Origin: Rhizobium anhuiense
GTDB lineage: Bacteria; Pseudomonadota; Alphaproteobacteria; Rhizobiales; Rhizobiaceae
Length of the DNA: 64,000 nt
NCBI RefSeq assembly: GCF_003985145.1
Contig: NZ_ML133530.1
Coordinates: 124,001-188,000, forward strand
Direction: 5' to 3'
Positions within the stretch are counted from its first letter, which is position 1, and each line of letters starts with the position of its first letter. The notes beneath the pieces were generated by a model that worked only from the letters and a program-made list of their open reading frames with translations, was not told where the DNA came from and ran no database searches. Positions 7,897 through 17,000 of the stretch are shown here, piece by piece. The position numbers and the translations under genes were made by a program.

Positions 7897-8232
7897 AACG
7901 TCGCAGCGCTGCGGCCGCCGCTTTTGCCTGCCGGCTCTGAGTGCAAAAACCTTGACTCCTGTGGAAAACCTTCTAAGAGCAACAGCGGAAAAGGAATCTC
8001 CATGGTTCGCGACGAACACGCCATTGCCGAATGCAATGACCGGGCACGAGTTGCCGGGGTGGACATTGCCGTTCCGGTTTCCGCCAAAACCAAGGCCAAA
8101 ACGACGACGAAAACCGTCTGACGTCTCTGGCCTGCCGCTCTCTCCCCGGCTCGGCTGGGGACAGGAAGACGCGATCCGTCGCGCCTTTCCCCTCACCGAA
8201 CAAGAGGAGAGAAGAGAAAGAGAGCTTGAGAA
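7897..8232 (+). other. Upstream region of asd
   Basis: This gap between the Pho box and asd has no conserved gene that I recognise. It contains a CTTGAC hexamer at 7951-7956 that resembles the rhizobial -35 element, followed by a possible 39-codon reading frame (8002-8121). The last 40 bases before asd are purine-rich (GAGGAGAGAAGAG), which could supply the ribosome-binding site. Confidence 0.4.
8002..8121 (+). CDS. Possible small ORF upstream of asd (39 aa)
   Basis: ATG at 8002 is preceded by AAAGGAATCTCC, a fair ribosome-binding site, and lies about 45 bp after a CTTGAC -35-like element. The product would be 39 residues, with an acidic, mixed N-terminal half and a Lys/Thr/Ala-rich end. It resembles no family I know, and in GC-rich DNA a frame this short can occur by chance. 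It could be a small protein, a leader peptide for asd, or nothing. Confidence 0.25.
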   Translation: MVRDEHAIAECNDRARVAGVDIAVPVSAKTKAKTTTKTV

Positions 8233-9267
8233 ATGGGTTTCAAAGTAGCAGTTGCGGGAGCGACCGGAAATGTCGGCCGGGAGATGCTCAACATCCTCTC
8301 CGAGCGCGGCTTCCCCGCCGATGAGGTTGTGGCACTCGCCTCCTCGCGTTCGCAGGGCACCGAGGTTTCCTACGGTGACCGGACGCTGAAGGTCTCCAAT
8401 CTGGAGAATTACGATTTCTCCGATACCGACATCTGCCTGATGTCGGCCGGCGGCGAGGTCTCCAAGAAGTTCTCGCCGAAGATCGGCCAGCAGGGCTGCA
8501 TCGTCATCGACAATTCGTCGGCTTGGCGTTACGACGCCGACGTGCCGCTGATCGTGCCGGAAGTGAACCCGGATGCCATCAGCCAGTTCACCAAGCGCAA
8601 CATCATCGCCAATCCGAATTGCTCGACCGCCCAGCTGGTGGTGGCGCTGAAGCCGCTGCATGACTTCGCCAAGATCAAGCGCGTCGTCATCTCGACCTAT
8701 CAGTCGGTCTCCGGCGCCGGCAAGGACGGCATGGACGAACTCTTCAACCAGACGCGCGCCGTCTTCGTCGCCGATCCGATCGAGAACAAGAAGTTCACCA
8801 AGCGCATCGCCTTCAACGTCATTCCGCACATCGACGTCTTCATGGAGGACGGCTATACCAAGGAAGAGTGGAAGGTGCTGGCCGAGACGAAGAAGATGCT
8901 CGATCCGAAGATCAAGGTGACCTGCACGGCAGTGCGCGTGCCGGTTTTCATCGGCCATTCGGAATCGGTCAATATCGAATTCGAAAACGAGATCACGGCC
9001 GACCAGGCTCGCGACATCCTGCGCGATGCACCGGGCTGCCTCGTTATCGACAAGCGCGAGAACGGCGGCTACATCACGCCATATGAATCCGCCGGCGAAG
9101 ATGCGACCTACATCTCACGCATCCGTGAGGATGCGACGGTCGAAAATGGCCTCAACATCTGGGTGGTCTCCGACAATCTGCGCAAGGGCGCGGCGTTGAA
9201 CGCCATCCAGATCGCCGAGCTGCTCGTCAATCGCGGTCTTGTCAAGCCGCGCAAGCAGGCCGCCTGA
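8233..9267 (+). CDS. asd: Aspartate-semialdehyde dehydrogenase
   Basis: Protein of 344 residues, the usual length. It reduces aspartyl phosphate to aspartate semialdehyde with NADPH, the branch point to lysine/diaminopimelate, threonine and methionine. Seen here: the nucleotide-binding loop GATGNVGREM near 9-18, the phosphate-binding SSAWR near 95-99, catalytic Cys130 in NPNCSTAQL, and the C-terminal GHSESVNIEF region. It is a single gene with its own terminator, divergent from the phosphatase gene. Confidence 0.96.
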   Translation: MGFKVAVAGATGNVGREMLNILSERGFPADEVVALASSRSQGTEVSYGDRTLKVSNLENYDFSDTDICLMSAGGEVSKKFSPKIGQQGCIVIDNSSAWRYDADVPLIVPEVNPDAISQFTKRNIIANPNCSTAQLVVALKPLHDFAKIKRVVISTYQSVSGAGKDGMDELFNQTRAVFVADPIENKKFTKRIAFNVIPHIDVFMEDGYTKEEWKVLAETKKMLDPKIKVTCTAVRVPVFIGHSESVNIEFENEITADQARDILRDAPGCLVIDKRENGGYITPYESAGEDATYISRIREDATVENGLNIWVVSDNLRKGAALNAIQIAELLVNRGLVKPRKQAA

Positions 9268-9292
9268 TACCATTTGTAAACCATAATAGGTT

Positions 9293-9322
9293 AAAGCCCT
9301 GCCGATGAAGGCGGGGCTTTTT
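9293..9322 (+). terminator. Rho-independent terminator after asd
   Basis: AAAGCCCTGCC at 9293-9303 pairs with GGCGGGGCTTT from 9310, followed by a run of T. It lies 26 bp after the asd stop codon. Confidence 0.85.
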
Positions 9323-9540
9323 GCCGGGCCGTAAGCGCCTCTATTCATAAGCGCTTACTAAAAGGTGATCGTGACAAGATCGCTTTCGGCTGGCATTCTT
9401 CCCGGCGTCAAGCCAAGGCGTGCCGCCCGAAACCGTTGAGTGGTTTTGGGAAAACGGCATGCACAGACCGAAGATTTAGGGCGCGTCGCATGGTTCCGAT
9501 CGGCCGCGGCGCGCTTCAGCAGACTGGAGCGGGGTTTCTC

Positions 9541-10362
9541 ATGCGCATGACAACATTCCTTCTGGCAGCGTTTACGGCAGCCGGCGTTCTTCACGCGCTG
9601 CCGGCAGCGGCCCAGGGCGCCCAATGTGGCAACAATAGCAGCGGTTTCAATGCATGGGTCGCCGACTTCAAGCAGGAAGCAGCGGCAAACGGCGTCAACC
9701 GCTCGGTCCTCGACCGCGCCTTCGCCAACGTCAATTACAACAAACCGACGATTGCCGCCGACCGTGGCCAGAAGAGCTTCAAACTGTCCTTTGACGCTTT
9801 CATGCAGAAGCGCGGCGGTGCCGCCATCATCTCCCGCGGCCGCAGCATGAAGACTGCCAACCAGGCGCTTTTTGCTTCGATCGAGCGCCGTTTCGGCGTT
9901 CCGGCTGGCCCACTGATCGCAATCTGGGGCATGGAAACCGGTTTTGGCAGCTATATGGGCAACCAGCATACGCTGTCGGCTGTTTCGACCCTTGCCTATG
10001 ACTGCCGCCGTTCGGAATATTTCACTGACCAGCTCTATGCCGCGCTCCAGCTCGTTTCCGAAGGTTATCTGAGCCCGCAGGCCAAGGGTGCTGCCCATGG
10101 TGAAATCGGCCAGACGCAGTTCCTGCCGCGCAATGTCGTGCGCTTCGGTGCCGATGGCGACGGCGACGGCCGCGTCGACATGGTCGGTTCCCGCGCCGAT
10201 GCGCTGGCCTCGACGGCGAATTTCCTCAAGGGTCACGGTTGGCGCCCCGGCGCCGGCTATCAGCCCGGAGAGCCGAATTTCGTTGCCATCCAGGGTTGGA
10301 ACGCCGCCACCGTCTACCAGCAGGCGATCGCCTATATCGGCCAGCAGATCGACGGCAGATAA
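9541..10362 (+). CDS. Lytic murein transglycosylase, MltB/SLT_2 type
   Basis: Protein of 273 residues. ATG 9541 is chosen because it starts a clean signal peptide (about 1-25, ending AAAQG) and has GGAGCGGGG upstream; the frame is open further back to 9436. The mature protein is the MltB-like fold that cleaves peptidoglycan with formation of anhydromuropeptides. The catalytic Glu is Glu132 in IWGMETGFGSYMG; the later GEIGQTQFLP and GDGDGRVDM segments are typical. No lipobox is present, so the enzyme is probably soluble in the periplasm. The gap before it (9323-9540) shows no other gene. Confidence 0.9.
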   Translation: MRMTTFLLAAFTAAGVLHALPAAAQGAQCGNNSSGFNAWVADFKQEAAANGVNRSVLDRAFANVNYNKPTIAADRGQKSFKLSFDAFMQKRGGAAIISRGRSMKTANQALFASIERRFGVPAGPLIAIWGMETGFGSYMGNQHTLSAVSTLAYDCRRSEYFTDQLYAALQLVSEGYLSPQAKGAAHGEIGQTQFLPRNVVRFGADGDGDGRVDMVGSRADALASTANFLKGHGWRPGAGYQPGEPNFVAIQGWNAATVYQQAIAYIGQQIDGR

Positions 10363-10430
10363 TGCATGTCGCCCGGAAGCGTGCAGCGGTTCCGGGACAA
10401 CGACATGCATAAAACAAAAGGACTTTAAGT
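10362..10430. repeat. Rhizobial palindromic repeat, type B
   Basis: ATGCATGTCG at 10362-10371 is a perfect inverted repeat of CGACATGCAT at 10401-10410, with an inner CCCGGA/TCCGGG pair at 10372-10377 and 10391-10396. An A-rich tail ending near ACTTTAAG follows. This arrangement is familiar from many rhizobial intergenic regions. The repeat begins on the last base of the transglycosylase stop codon. Confidence 0.7.
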
Positions 10431-10452
10431 CTTTATCGACACCGATAGCCGG

Positions 10453-10480
10453 AAACGCCGCTGCGATATGCGGCGTTTTT
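10453..10480 (+). terminator. Terminator between transglycosylase and GGDEF genes
   Basis: AAACGCCGC at 10453-10461 pairs with GCGGCGTTT at 10470-10478, ending in TTTTT. It is placed between convergent genes and can serve the plus-strand gene; on the minus strand the T run is short. Confidence 0.75.
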
Positions 10481-12099
10481 CATTTGCGGGAATCAAAACC
10501 GCCGCCGGACGCCGTCTTGCGTCGCTCCTCCGGGGCCGAAGCCTGCACGATCGGTCCCGAAACCACGCAGTTGCGGCCGGAGGCCTTGGCGGCGTAGAGC
10601 GCCAGGTCGGCGCGTTTGACCAGATCCTCGAAGTTCCTGTTGGAGACTTCATTTGCCCGGCCGGCGCATCCGAAACTCGCCGTTACCTTGAGAATTTCGC
10701 CGCTCGGCAAGGGGATTTCTGCCGCCTCGATCGCCAGCCGCACACGCTCGGCAACGATTACGGCATCGTCGGGCGTCGAATCCGGCAGAAGCGCCAGGAA
10801 CTCCTCGCCGCCATGGCGCACCAGCAGATCGAAGGAACGGAAATTCTCGCGCGCAACGCCCGCGACCTGCCGGAGCACGGCATCGCCGGCGTCATGGCCG
10901 TGAACATCGTTGGTCCTCTTGAAATGATCGAGGTCGAAGAGCACGACGGAGATCCAGCGCGACCCGTGCTCGGCTTGTGTGAGAAGCGCCGATGCGGCGA
11001 CCTCGAAGCCGCGCCTGTTGTACAGGCCGGTCAGAAGGTCTGTCTGGGCGGCATTGCGCAACTCGCCCACCAGCGTCTCGCGATCCCGCGTCAGCCGGTC
11101 GATCAGGCGCAGGCCCCTTGCCGCCAGCACCATCACCAACGTGGCGAGAATGAGCAGACCGGCACACAGCGCCAGGATCCGCGTCAGATGTATGTGCGCG
11201 CGTCTCGAAAGGCTTTCGCCGGTCTCGTGAATATCTTTTGCGGCCTCGACCATCTTCTGCTGCAGAAAGGTCATGCGTTCGCTCTGCGCGGCGGCCCAGA
11301 CATCGCGCACGGCCCGCGTCGGCCGCGATCCGGCAAGGATGGCGTCGGTGATCGCATTCGCCTTCACCTGACTGCTGCGGGCGAGATACGCGACGATCTC
11401 GCGCACGATCGGTGCCGCGGAATGAAAGACCATGTGGTCCATGCCCTCACCGAGCATGGTCTTGCCCTGTACGAACTGCTCCACCGGAAATCTGGCGGAA
11501 ACGCCGCGATCGAGATAGCGGGTGCTGACGCCGGTAATCAGCCTTTCGCCGTAATACGTCAGCAGGATGCCCATCAGCTGGTTGGATTTCTCAAGCAGCA
11601 TCGGATCGCTGATCAGTGGTGAAAGCGCATCGACGACGGCAAGCTGCTTGAGAGCCGCATACCAGTAGATGGAACCGGGATCGCTGCCGGCATAACGGCC
11701 CTGGTCGACGGCGCTGCGCGCGGCAATGATGCGGCTGTATGCAAGGCTGAGAACCGACAATTCGCCGACGAGGCCGTCGTCGAGCGTATCGCGGGAGGGC
11801 AGGCTGGCATAGAAAGCGCGGCGCTCGCGATCGAGCGTCACCCGGCTTCGTTGCATTTCGGCGGCAGTCGTGCTGCCGGGGTATGCGAGGTAGAGGCGGG
11901 TGGCGGCAATTTCACTCAGGATCTCCGTGGCGGCGATGGATCCGCCGCGGGCAAGCACATCGGCGAACTGCCGGTCCTTTTCGAGATCCCTGTATTGTTT
12001 GATTGAAGAGCGTATGACGACGACGCCTTCAATCAGCATGAAGACGAAGGGCAGCAGAATGGCGGCCAGGATAACCCGTTTGATGGTTTCGAACTTCAT
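10480..12099 (-). CDS. Membrane-anchored diguanylate cyclase (GGDEF)
   Basis: Protein of 539 residues from ATG 12099; an in-frame TTG two codons upstream (12105) is the alternative. Layout: TM1 near 8-28, a periplasmic sensory region of about 270 residues without a named domain that I recognise, TM2 near 305-330, then a C-terminal GGDEF domain. The active site is RHGGEEF, the active GGEEF form, and an RSFD inhibitory I-site (RxxD) sits five residues before it. It should make cyclic di-GMP from GTP and be subject to product inhibition, linking an external signal to motility, adhesion or exopolysaccharide. There is no EAL domain. It is a lone gene ahead of a terminator. Confidence 0.93.
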   Translation of the reverse strand: MKFETIKRVILAAILLPFVFMLIEGVVVIRSSIKQYRDLEKDRQFADVLARGGSIAATEILSEIAATRLYLAYPGSTTAAEMQRSRVTLDRERRAFYASLPSRDTLDDGLVGELSVLSLAYSRIIAARSAVDQGRYAGSDPGSIYWYAALKQLAVVDALSPLISDPMLLEKSNQLMGILLTYYGERLITGVSTRYLDRGVSARFPVEQFVQGKTMLGEGMDHMVFHSAAPIVREIVAYLARSSQVKANAITDAILAGSRPTRAVRDVWAAAQSERMTFLQQKMVEAAKDIHETGESLSRRAHIHLTRILALCAGLLILATLVMVLAARGLRLIDRLTRDRETLVGELRNAAQTDLLTGLYNRRGFEVAASALLTQAEHGSRWISVVLFDLDHFKRTNDVHGHDAGDAVLRQVAGVARENFRSFDLLVRHGGEEFLALLPDSTPDDAVIVAERVRLAIEAAEIPLPSGEILKVTASFGCAGRANEVSNRNFEDLVKRADLALYAAKASGRNCVVSGPIVQASAPEERRKTASGGGFDSRK

Positions 12100-12195
12100 C
12101 GCCAATCGCCACGGTGATCAAAACGTCGGTCGTGAGCGACCAATTGACGGTGAGCTTAACAACAATCCTTAAAAAACTGATAAACCGGCGCGTCC

Positions 12196-12837
12196 TTAGA
12201 TTTCGGGACGAATGAAGTCGCGTGTCTCGGCGTCCATGACCCAGAGTTCACCGGTCGAAATGTCGAACCAGGCGCCGTGGAGATGAAGTTTCCCAGCTTC
12301 CTCGAGCGCCTTGATGTCGGGAAAGCTTCTGAGATTGCTGATCGAATTGCGAATGGAGACGCGCTCCAGCGCCGTCTGCCGTTCGGCGGCCGTCATCACG
12401 TCGTTGCTCTGGATCTGCTCGGCGGCGGGTTTGACCAGCGACATCCAGCGACCGATGAAGTCACCCGGCGACAATGGCTCGGCGTTCGGATCGAGCGCAG
12501 CCCGGATGCCGCCGCAACGGCCATGGCCCATGACGACGATATCCGTGACCTTCAGCACCTGCACGGCAAATTCGAGAGCGGCCGACGTCGAATGGAAATG
12601 GCCATCCGGCTCGTAGGGCGGCACCATGTTGGCGACGTTGCGGATGACGAAGAGCTCGCCCGGGCCGGCATCGAAGATCAGTTCCGGCGCCGCCCGCGAA
12701 TCCGAACAGGCAACGACCAGCGTATGCGGACTCTGGCCATTTTCGGCCAGCTGCCGATACCTGTCGCGGGCGTCGGCATAACGCCCGTTCATAAAGTTGC
12801 GATAGCCGTCCAGAAGAGGTGTTGGAAAACGCTGCAT
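12196..12837 (-). CDS. Beta-class carbonic anhydrase
   Basis: Protein of 213 residues, normal for bacterial beta carbonic anhydrases, which interconvert CO2 and bicarbonate. The zinc ligands are visible: Cys44 in CSDSR, His105 and Cys108 in GHGRCGG, with the Asp46-Arg48 dyad that gates the active site. There is no signal peptide, so it is cytoplasmic. It lies 71 bp after the pyridoxal kinase gene on the same strand and may be cotranscribed. Confidence 0.94.
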   Translation of the reverse strand: MQRFPTPLLDGYRNFMNGRYADARDRYRQLAENGQSPHTLVVACSDSRAAPELIFDAGPGELFVIRNVANMVPPYEPDGHFHSTSAALEFAVQVLKVTDIVVMGHGRCGGIRAALDPNAEPLSPGDFIGRWMSLVKPAAEQIQSNDVMTAAERQTALERVSIRNSISNLRSFPDIKALEEAGKLHLHGAWFDISTGELWVMDAETRDFIRPEI

Positions 12838-12908
12838 GCTTCTGGATTAGCGCGCGCGGAAGACAAGATCAACTGCTGCACCGCAAAATGAGCGCATTGG
12901 CCGATGCG

Positions 12909-13784
12909 TCATTTTTTCCGCCGCTGCACCGGGTGCACGAGTCGGCGCATCTGCACCATGGCCATCGGCGTCGAAAGACTGGACGCATCGCTCGCCAGCA
13001 TCAGTTCGTTGCTGCCGCGCTTGACGGCACGCGCGAGGACCTCGAAGACGCTGGCGGTGGCAAGCTGCAGCGCCTTCTCGTCCTCGAGCCCGGAAAGCAG
13101 GCGCGACAGGAAGACGGCGGCAAGCAGGTCGCCCAGACCATTCGGCGGATTGTCGACGACGCGGTGCTCGGCAAGAAGCGCGTGACGGCCGGAAAGATAG
13201 AGATTGCCGGTGCCGCCCGCCATCATCGGCACGGCCGAAGTGACAAGCATGCGCGATGGTCCGAGCGCGAGCGCCGCCTCCATGATCGCGCCATTGTCTT
13301 CGAGCGCTGCCCCTGAAAGCCATGCGAGCTCATAGCGGTTCGGCGTCGCCAGCGAGGCGAGCGGAATAAGGTGGTCGCGAATGGCCTCCGCGGTTGCTTC
13401 CGGCACATAAAGGCCGCCGAGATCGCCCATGACGGGATCGCAGACATAGATGAGCTCGGGATTGTTTTGCCGGAGCGCATCGACCAGCCGGGCGACGGAG
13501 CGGACCTGAGCGGCGTTGCCGAAATAGCCGGAAAGCACCGCCTTGACTTCGCCGATCCAGGGCGCGCGGATGAGATCGTCGATCGCCGCGTCGAAATCCG
13601 TTTCCGCAAAAGTCAGCCTCGTCGAGCGGCCATGGCCGGGATGCCAGGGCAGCACGACGGTCGGCAGGGCCCAGACCGGGTGGCCAAGCGTCTCCAGCGC
13701 AAAGACGGCTGCCCGGTTTCCGACCGAGCCACGCACCACATGGCTGGAGATGACGATGACTGCACCCGCTGCATTTTCCGACAT
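12909..13784 (-). CDS. pdxY: Pyridoxal kinase
   Basis: Protein of 291 residues of the ribokinase superfamily. The N-terminal ISSHVVRGSVGNRAA segment binds pyridoxal in PdxY/PdxK enzymes; YVCDPVMGDLGGLYV and the later NPPNGLGDLLAAVFL (anion hole and catalytic Asp of the GTGD-type motif, here GLGD) are the ATP-side motifs. It phosphorylates pyridoxal to pyridoxal phosphate in vitamin B6 salvage. It is divergent from the glutamate dehydrogenase gene and upstream of the carbonic anhydrase gene. Confidence 0.92.
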   Translation of the reverse strand: MSENAAGAVIVISSHVVRGSVGNRAAVFALETLGHPVWALPTVVLPWHPGHGRSTRLTFAETDFDAAIDDLIRAPWIGEVKAVLSGYFGNAAQVRSVARLVDALRQNNPELIYVCDPVMGDLGGLYVPEATAEAIRDHLIPLASLATPNRYELAWLSGAALEDNGAIMEAALALGPSRMLVTSAVPMMAGGTGNLYLSGRHALLAEHRVVDNPPNGLGDLLAAVFLSRLLSGLEDEKALQLATASVFEVLARAVKRGSNELMLASDASSLSTPMAMVQMRRLVHPVQRRKK

Positions 13785-14060
13785 GATATCCAGATCCGAA
13801 TGATGACCGCGTTTGATGATCTTTTTGACGCCACGCTGTCAACCATTGTTCATGCGGGCGTGGAAATGTGCGGCGGAACGAAAATCCTGAAGACGGAACT
13901 TTCTCTTTCATTTCGCCACGAAAGCGGAAAATTTCTTGGATTTTCTCGTTTCGAGCGCCAAAAAAGCGCCAAAACAATCCTTCGAACCTCTCTTTTAGAG
14001 ATTTTTTCGAAGAATCTTCTGCTAGCTTGCAGAAAATCAGACCATTGAGGGAGGCGATCC
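13785..14060. promoter_or_regulatory. Divergent control region between pdxY and the NAD-glutamate dehydrogenase gene
   Basis: This 276-bp gap is AT-richer than its surroundings. Towards the dehydrogenase it holds several small inverted repeats, for example TTCTGC-TAGCTT-GCAGAA just before the gene and GAGCGCCAAAAAAGCGCC near 13950-13970. These may fold in the mRNA leader. No known operator or riboswitch is recognised. GGGAGG precedes the ATG at 14061. Confidence 0.4.
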
Positions 14061-17000
14061 ATGGCTGCCAGAAACAATCCGAAACGGGAAAAGCAGATCG
14101 AAAGCGCGCGCAAGATCGCCAAGGCGACGGGCGAGGCGCATCTCGATCCGGAAATTCTCTTCGGCCGGGCAAGCAATGATGATCTCGAACTCTATACGCC
14201 TGAAATGCTGGCACTCTCTGCGGTACACTCGGCAAAGGAACTCGCCGCCTGGAGCGGCAAGGCGCCGCGCGTCAGCATCGACACCATTGCCGACGTGACG
14301 CCGGATGGCATCGCCGTCTCGGTGCTTTCCGTCACCGACCGGAACATGCCTTTTCTGTTTGAATCGGTCATGGGTGAAGTGACAAGCAGCTATCGCGACC
14401 TGTTCATGGCCGTGCATCCCATCCTGGTCATGGAAAAGGGCAAGGCGCCTGCGCTCTATTCCGCCGATCATCCGAGCGACCCGACCAATCGCGTCAGCCA
14501 TATCCAGCTTCATATTGCGCCGCTCAATTTCACCCAGGCCGCCGATCTCGTCAAACGCATCGAAACCGTGCTCGAACAGGTGCGCCTGTCGGTGTCCGAC
14601 TGGAAGCCGATGCTTTCCAAAGTCGACGGCGTGATCGCCGAGCTTTCGGCCAATGGCACCGGCCGCAAGAAGGCCGATCGCGACGAAGCCGTCGCCTTCC
14701 TGACCTGGCTGCGCGATGAGAATTTCACTTTCCTCGGCATGCGTGAATATGTCTATTCCGGTAAGGGGAGCGATGCCAGGGTCGAACGCGACAAGGGCGC
14801 AGGCCTCGGCATCCTCTCCAACCCCGATGTTCTCGTGTTGCGCACCGGCAAGGACGCAGTGACGACCACGCCTGAGATTCTTGCCTTCCTCGACGGCCCC
14901 GACTTCCTGATCGTCACCAAGGCGAATGTGAAATCGATCGTCCATCGCCGGGCCTATATGGATTATGTCGGCGTCAAGCGCTTCGACGCGCAAGGCAAGG
15001 TCACCGGCGAACTGCGTATCGTCGGCCTTTTCACCTCGACGGCCTATACGTCGCTGGCCTCGGAAATCCCGCTGCTGCGTTCGAAGGTCGAGAAGGTGAA
15101 GGAGCATTTCGGCTTCGACCCGATGAGCCATTCCGGCCGGATGCTCGACAATACGCTGGAATCCTATCCGCGCGACGATCTCTTCCAGATCGACACGACG
15201 CTGCTTGCAAGTTTTGCCGAACAAATCAACGACCTGGCCGATCGGCCGCGCGTGCGCGTCCTGCCGCGCATCGACCATTTCGATCGCTTCGTCTCGGTGA
15301 TCGTCTACGTCCCGCGCGAGGAATATGACTCGATCGTTCGTGAGCGGATCGGCACCTATCTGAAGACCGTCTATGACGGCCGTGTCTCTGCCTATTACCC
15401 GGCTTTCCCGGAAGGCGGCGTGGCGCGCGTACATTTCATCATCGGCCGCTCCGGCGGCAAGACGCCACGCATTCCGCAGGCAAAGCTCGAGCAGATGATC
15501 CGTGAGATCACCGCCCGCTGGGACGACCGTTTCGAGGCACTGGCCGGGGCAAAGGCGCCGAAGATATCGGTCGACCAGGCCTTCCAGGATTCCTTCACCC
15601 CGGAGGAAACCGTGGCCGACCTTGCCGATATCGGCGCCTGCGCCGCAGGCGAGCCGCTTCGCATCCAGTTCTACCATCGCCAGGAAGAGCAGGGCCGCAC
15701 CCTTTCCTTGAAGATCTTCCACGCCGGCGGCCAGCTGGCGCTGTCGCGCCGCGTGCCGCTTCTCGAGAACCTCGGCTTCAATGTCGTCAGCGAACGTACC
15801 TTCGACATCGGAGTGCCGGCCGCCGATGCAGAAACGAAACTCGTCGTGCTGCACGACATGGAGCTCGAAACCCGCAATGGCGGCGAAATCGATCTGGCGC
15901 GTTACGGCGCCGCCCTCGAGGAAGCCTTCGTAGCCGCCTTCGCCGGCACGATCGACAATGACAGCTTCAACCGGCTGATCATTTCGGCCGGGCTTTCGGC
16001 GCGCGAGACCAACGTGCTGCGCGCCTATGCCCGTTATCTCCGCCAGGCCGGCATCGCCTATTCGCAGGACTATATCGCAACGACGCTCGACAAATATCCT
16101 GTCGTCGCCGCCGCCATCTTTCGTCTCTTCCATGACACGCTCGACACCCGGCTTTCGGAAAAGGTCCGCGTGAAGAAACTTGCCGAGCTGCACCAGGCGA
16201 TCGAGGCAGAGCTCGCCGACGTGCCGAGCCTTGACGACGACCGTATCCTGCGCCGCTACGTCAATATCGTCGATGCGACGTTGCGCACCAATTATTTCCA
16301 GAAGAACCCTGACGGCTCGCCGAAACCGATGCTGGCCTTCAAGCTCGATCCGCACCTGGTCGACGGGCTGCCGGAACCGAAACCCTTCCGCGAGATGTTC
16401 GTCTACGGCGTCGAAGTCGAAGGTGTGCACCTGCGCTTCGGCAAGGTGGCGCGCGGCGGCCTGCGCTGGTCGGATCGCGCCGAGGATTACCGCACCGAAG
16501 TGCTCGGCCTCGTCAAGGCGCAGCAGGTGAAGAACGCGGTCATCGTGCCGGTCGGCGCCAAGGGCGGCTTCTATCCGAAAAAGCTCCCGGTCGGCGGCAC
16601 CCGCGACGAGATCTTCAATACCGGCCGCGAGGCTTACAAGACCTATATCCGCACGCTGCTTTCGATCACCGACAACATATCGGGCGCCGATATCGTGCCG
16701 CCGAAGGATACGGTCAGGCTCGACGGTGACGACCCCTATTTCGTCGTCGCCGCCGACAAGGGCACCGCGACCTTCTCCGACACCGCCAATGCACTGGCGC
16801 AGGAAGCCGGCTTCTGGCTGGACGACGCCTTCGCCTCCGGCGGCTCGGCCGGTTATGACCACAAGAAGATGGGCATCACCGCCCGCGGCGCCTGGGAAAC
16901 CGTAAAACGCCATTTCCGCGAAATGGACATCGATATCCAGACGACACCCTTTACCGTCGCCGGCGTCGGCGACATGTCGGGCGACGTCTTCGGCAACGGC

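Noticed and set aside
7822..8958. Upstream extension of the alkaline phosphatase frame across asd
   Set aside because: The extension would run antisense through most of asd and would bury a clear signal peptide that starts at 7821; the Pho box also lies within it.
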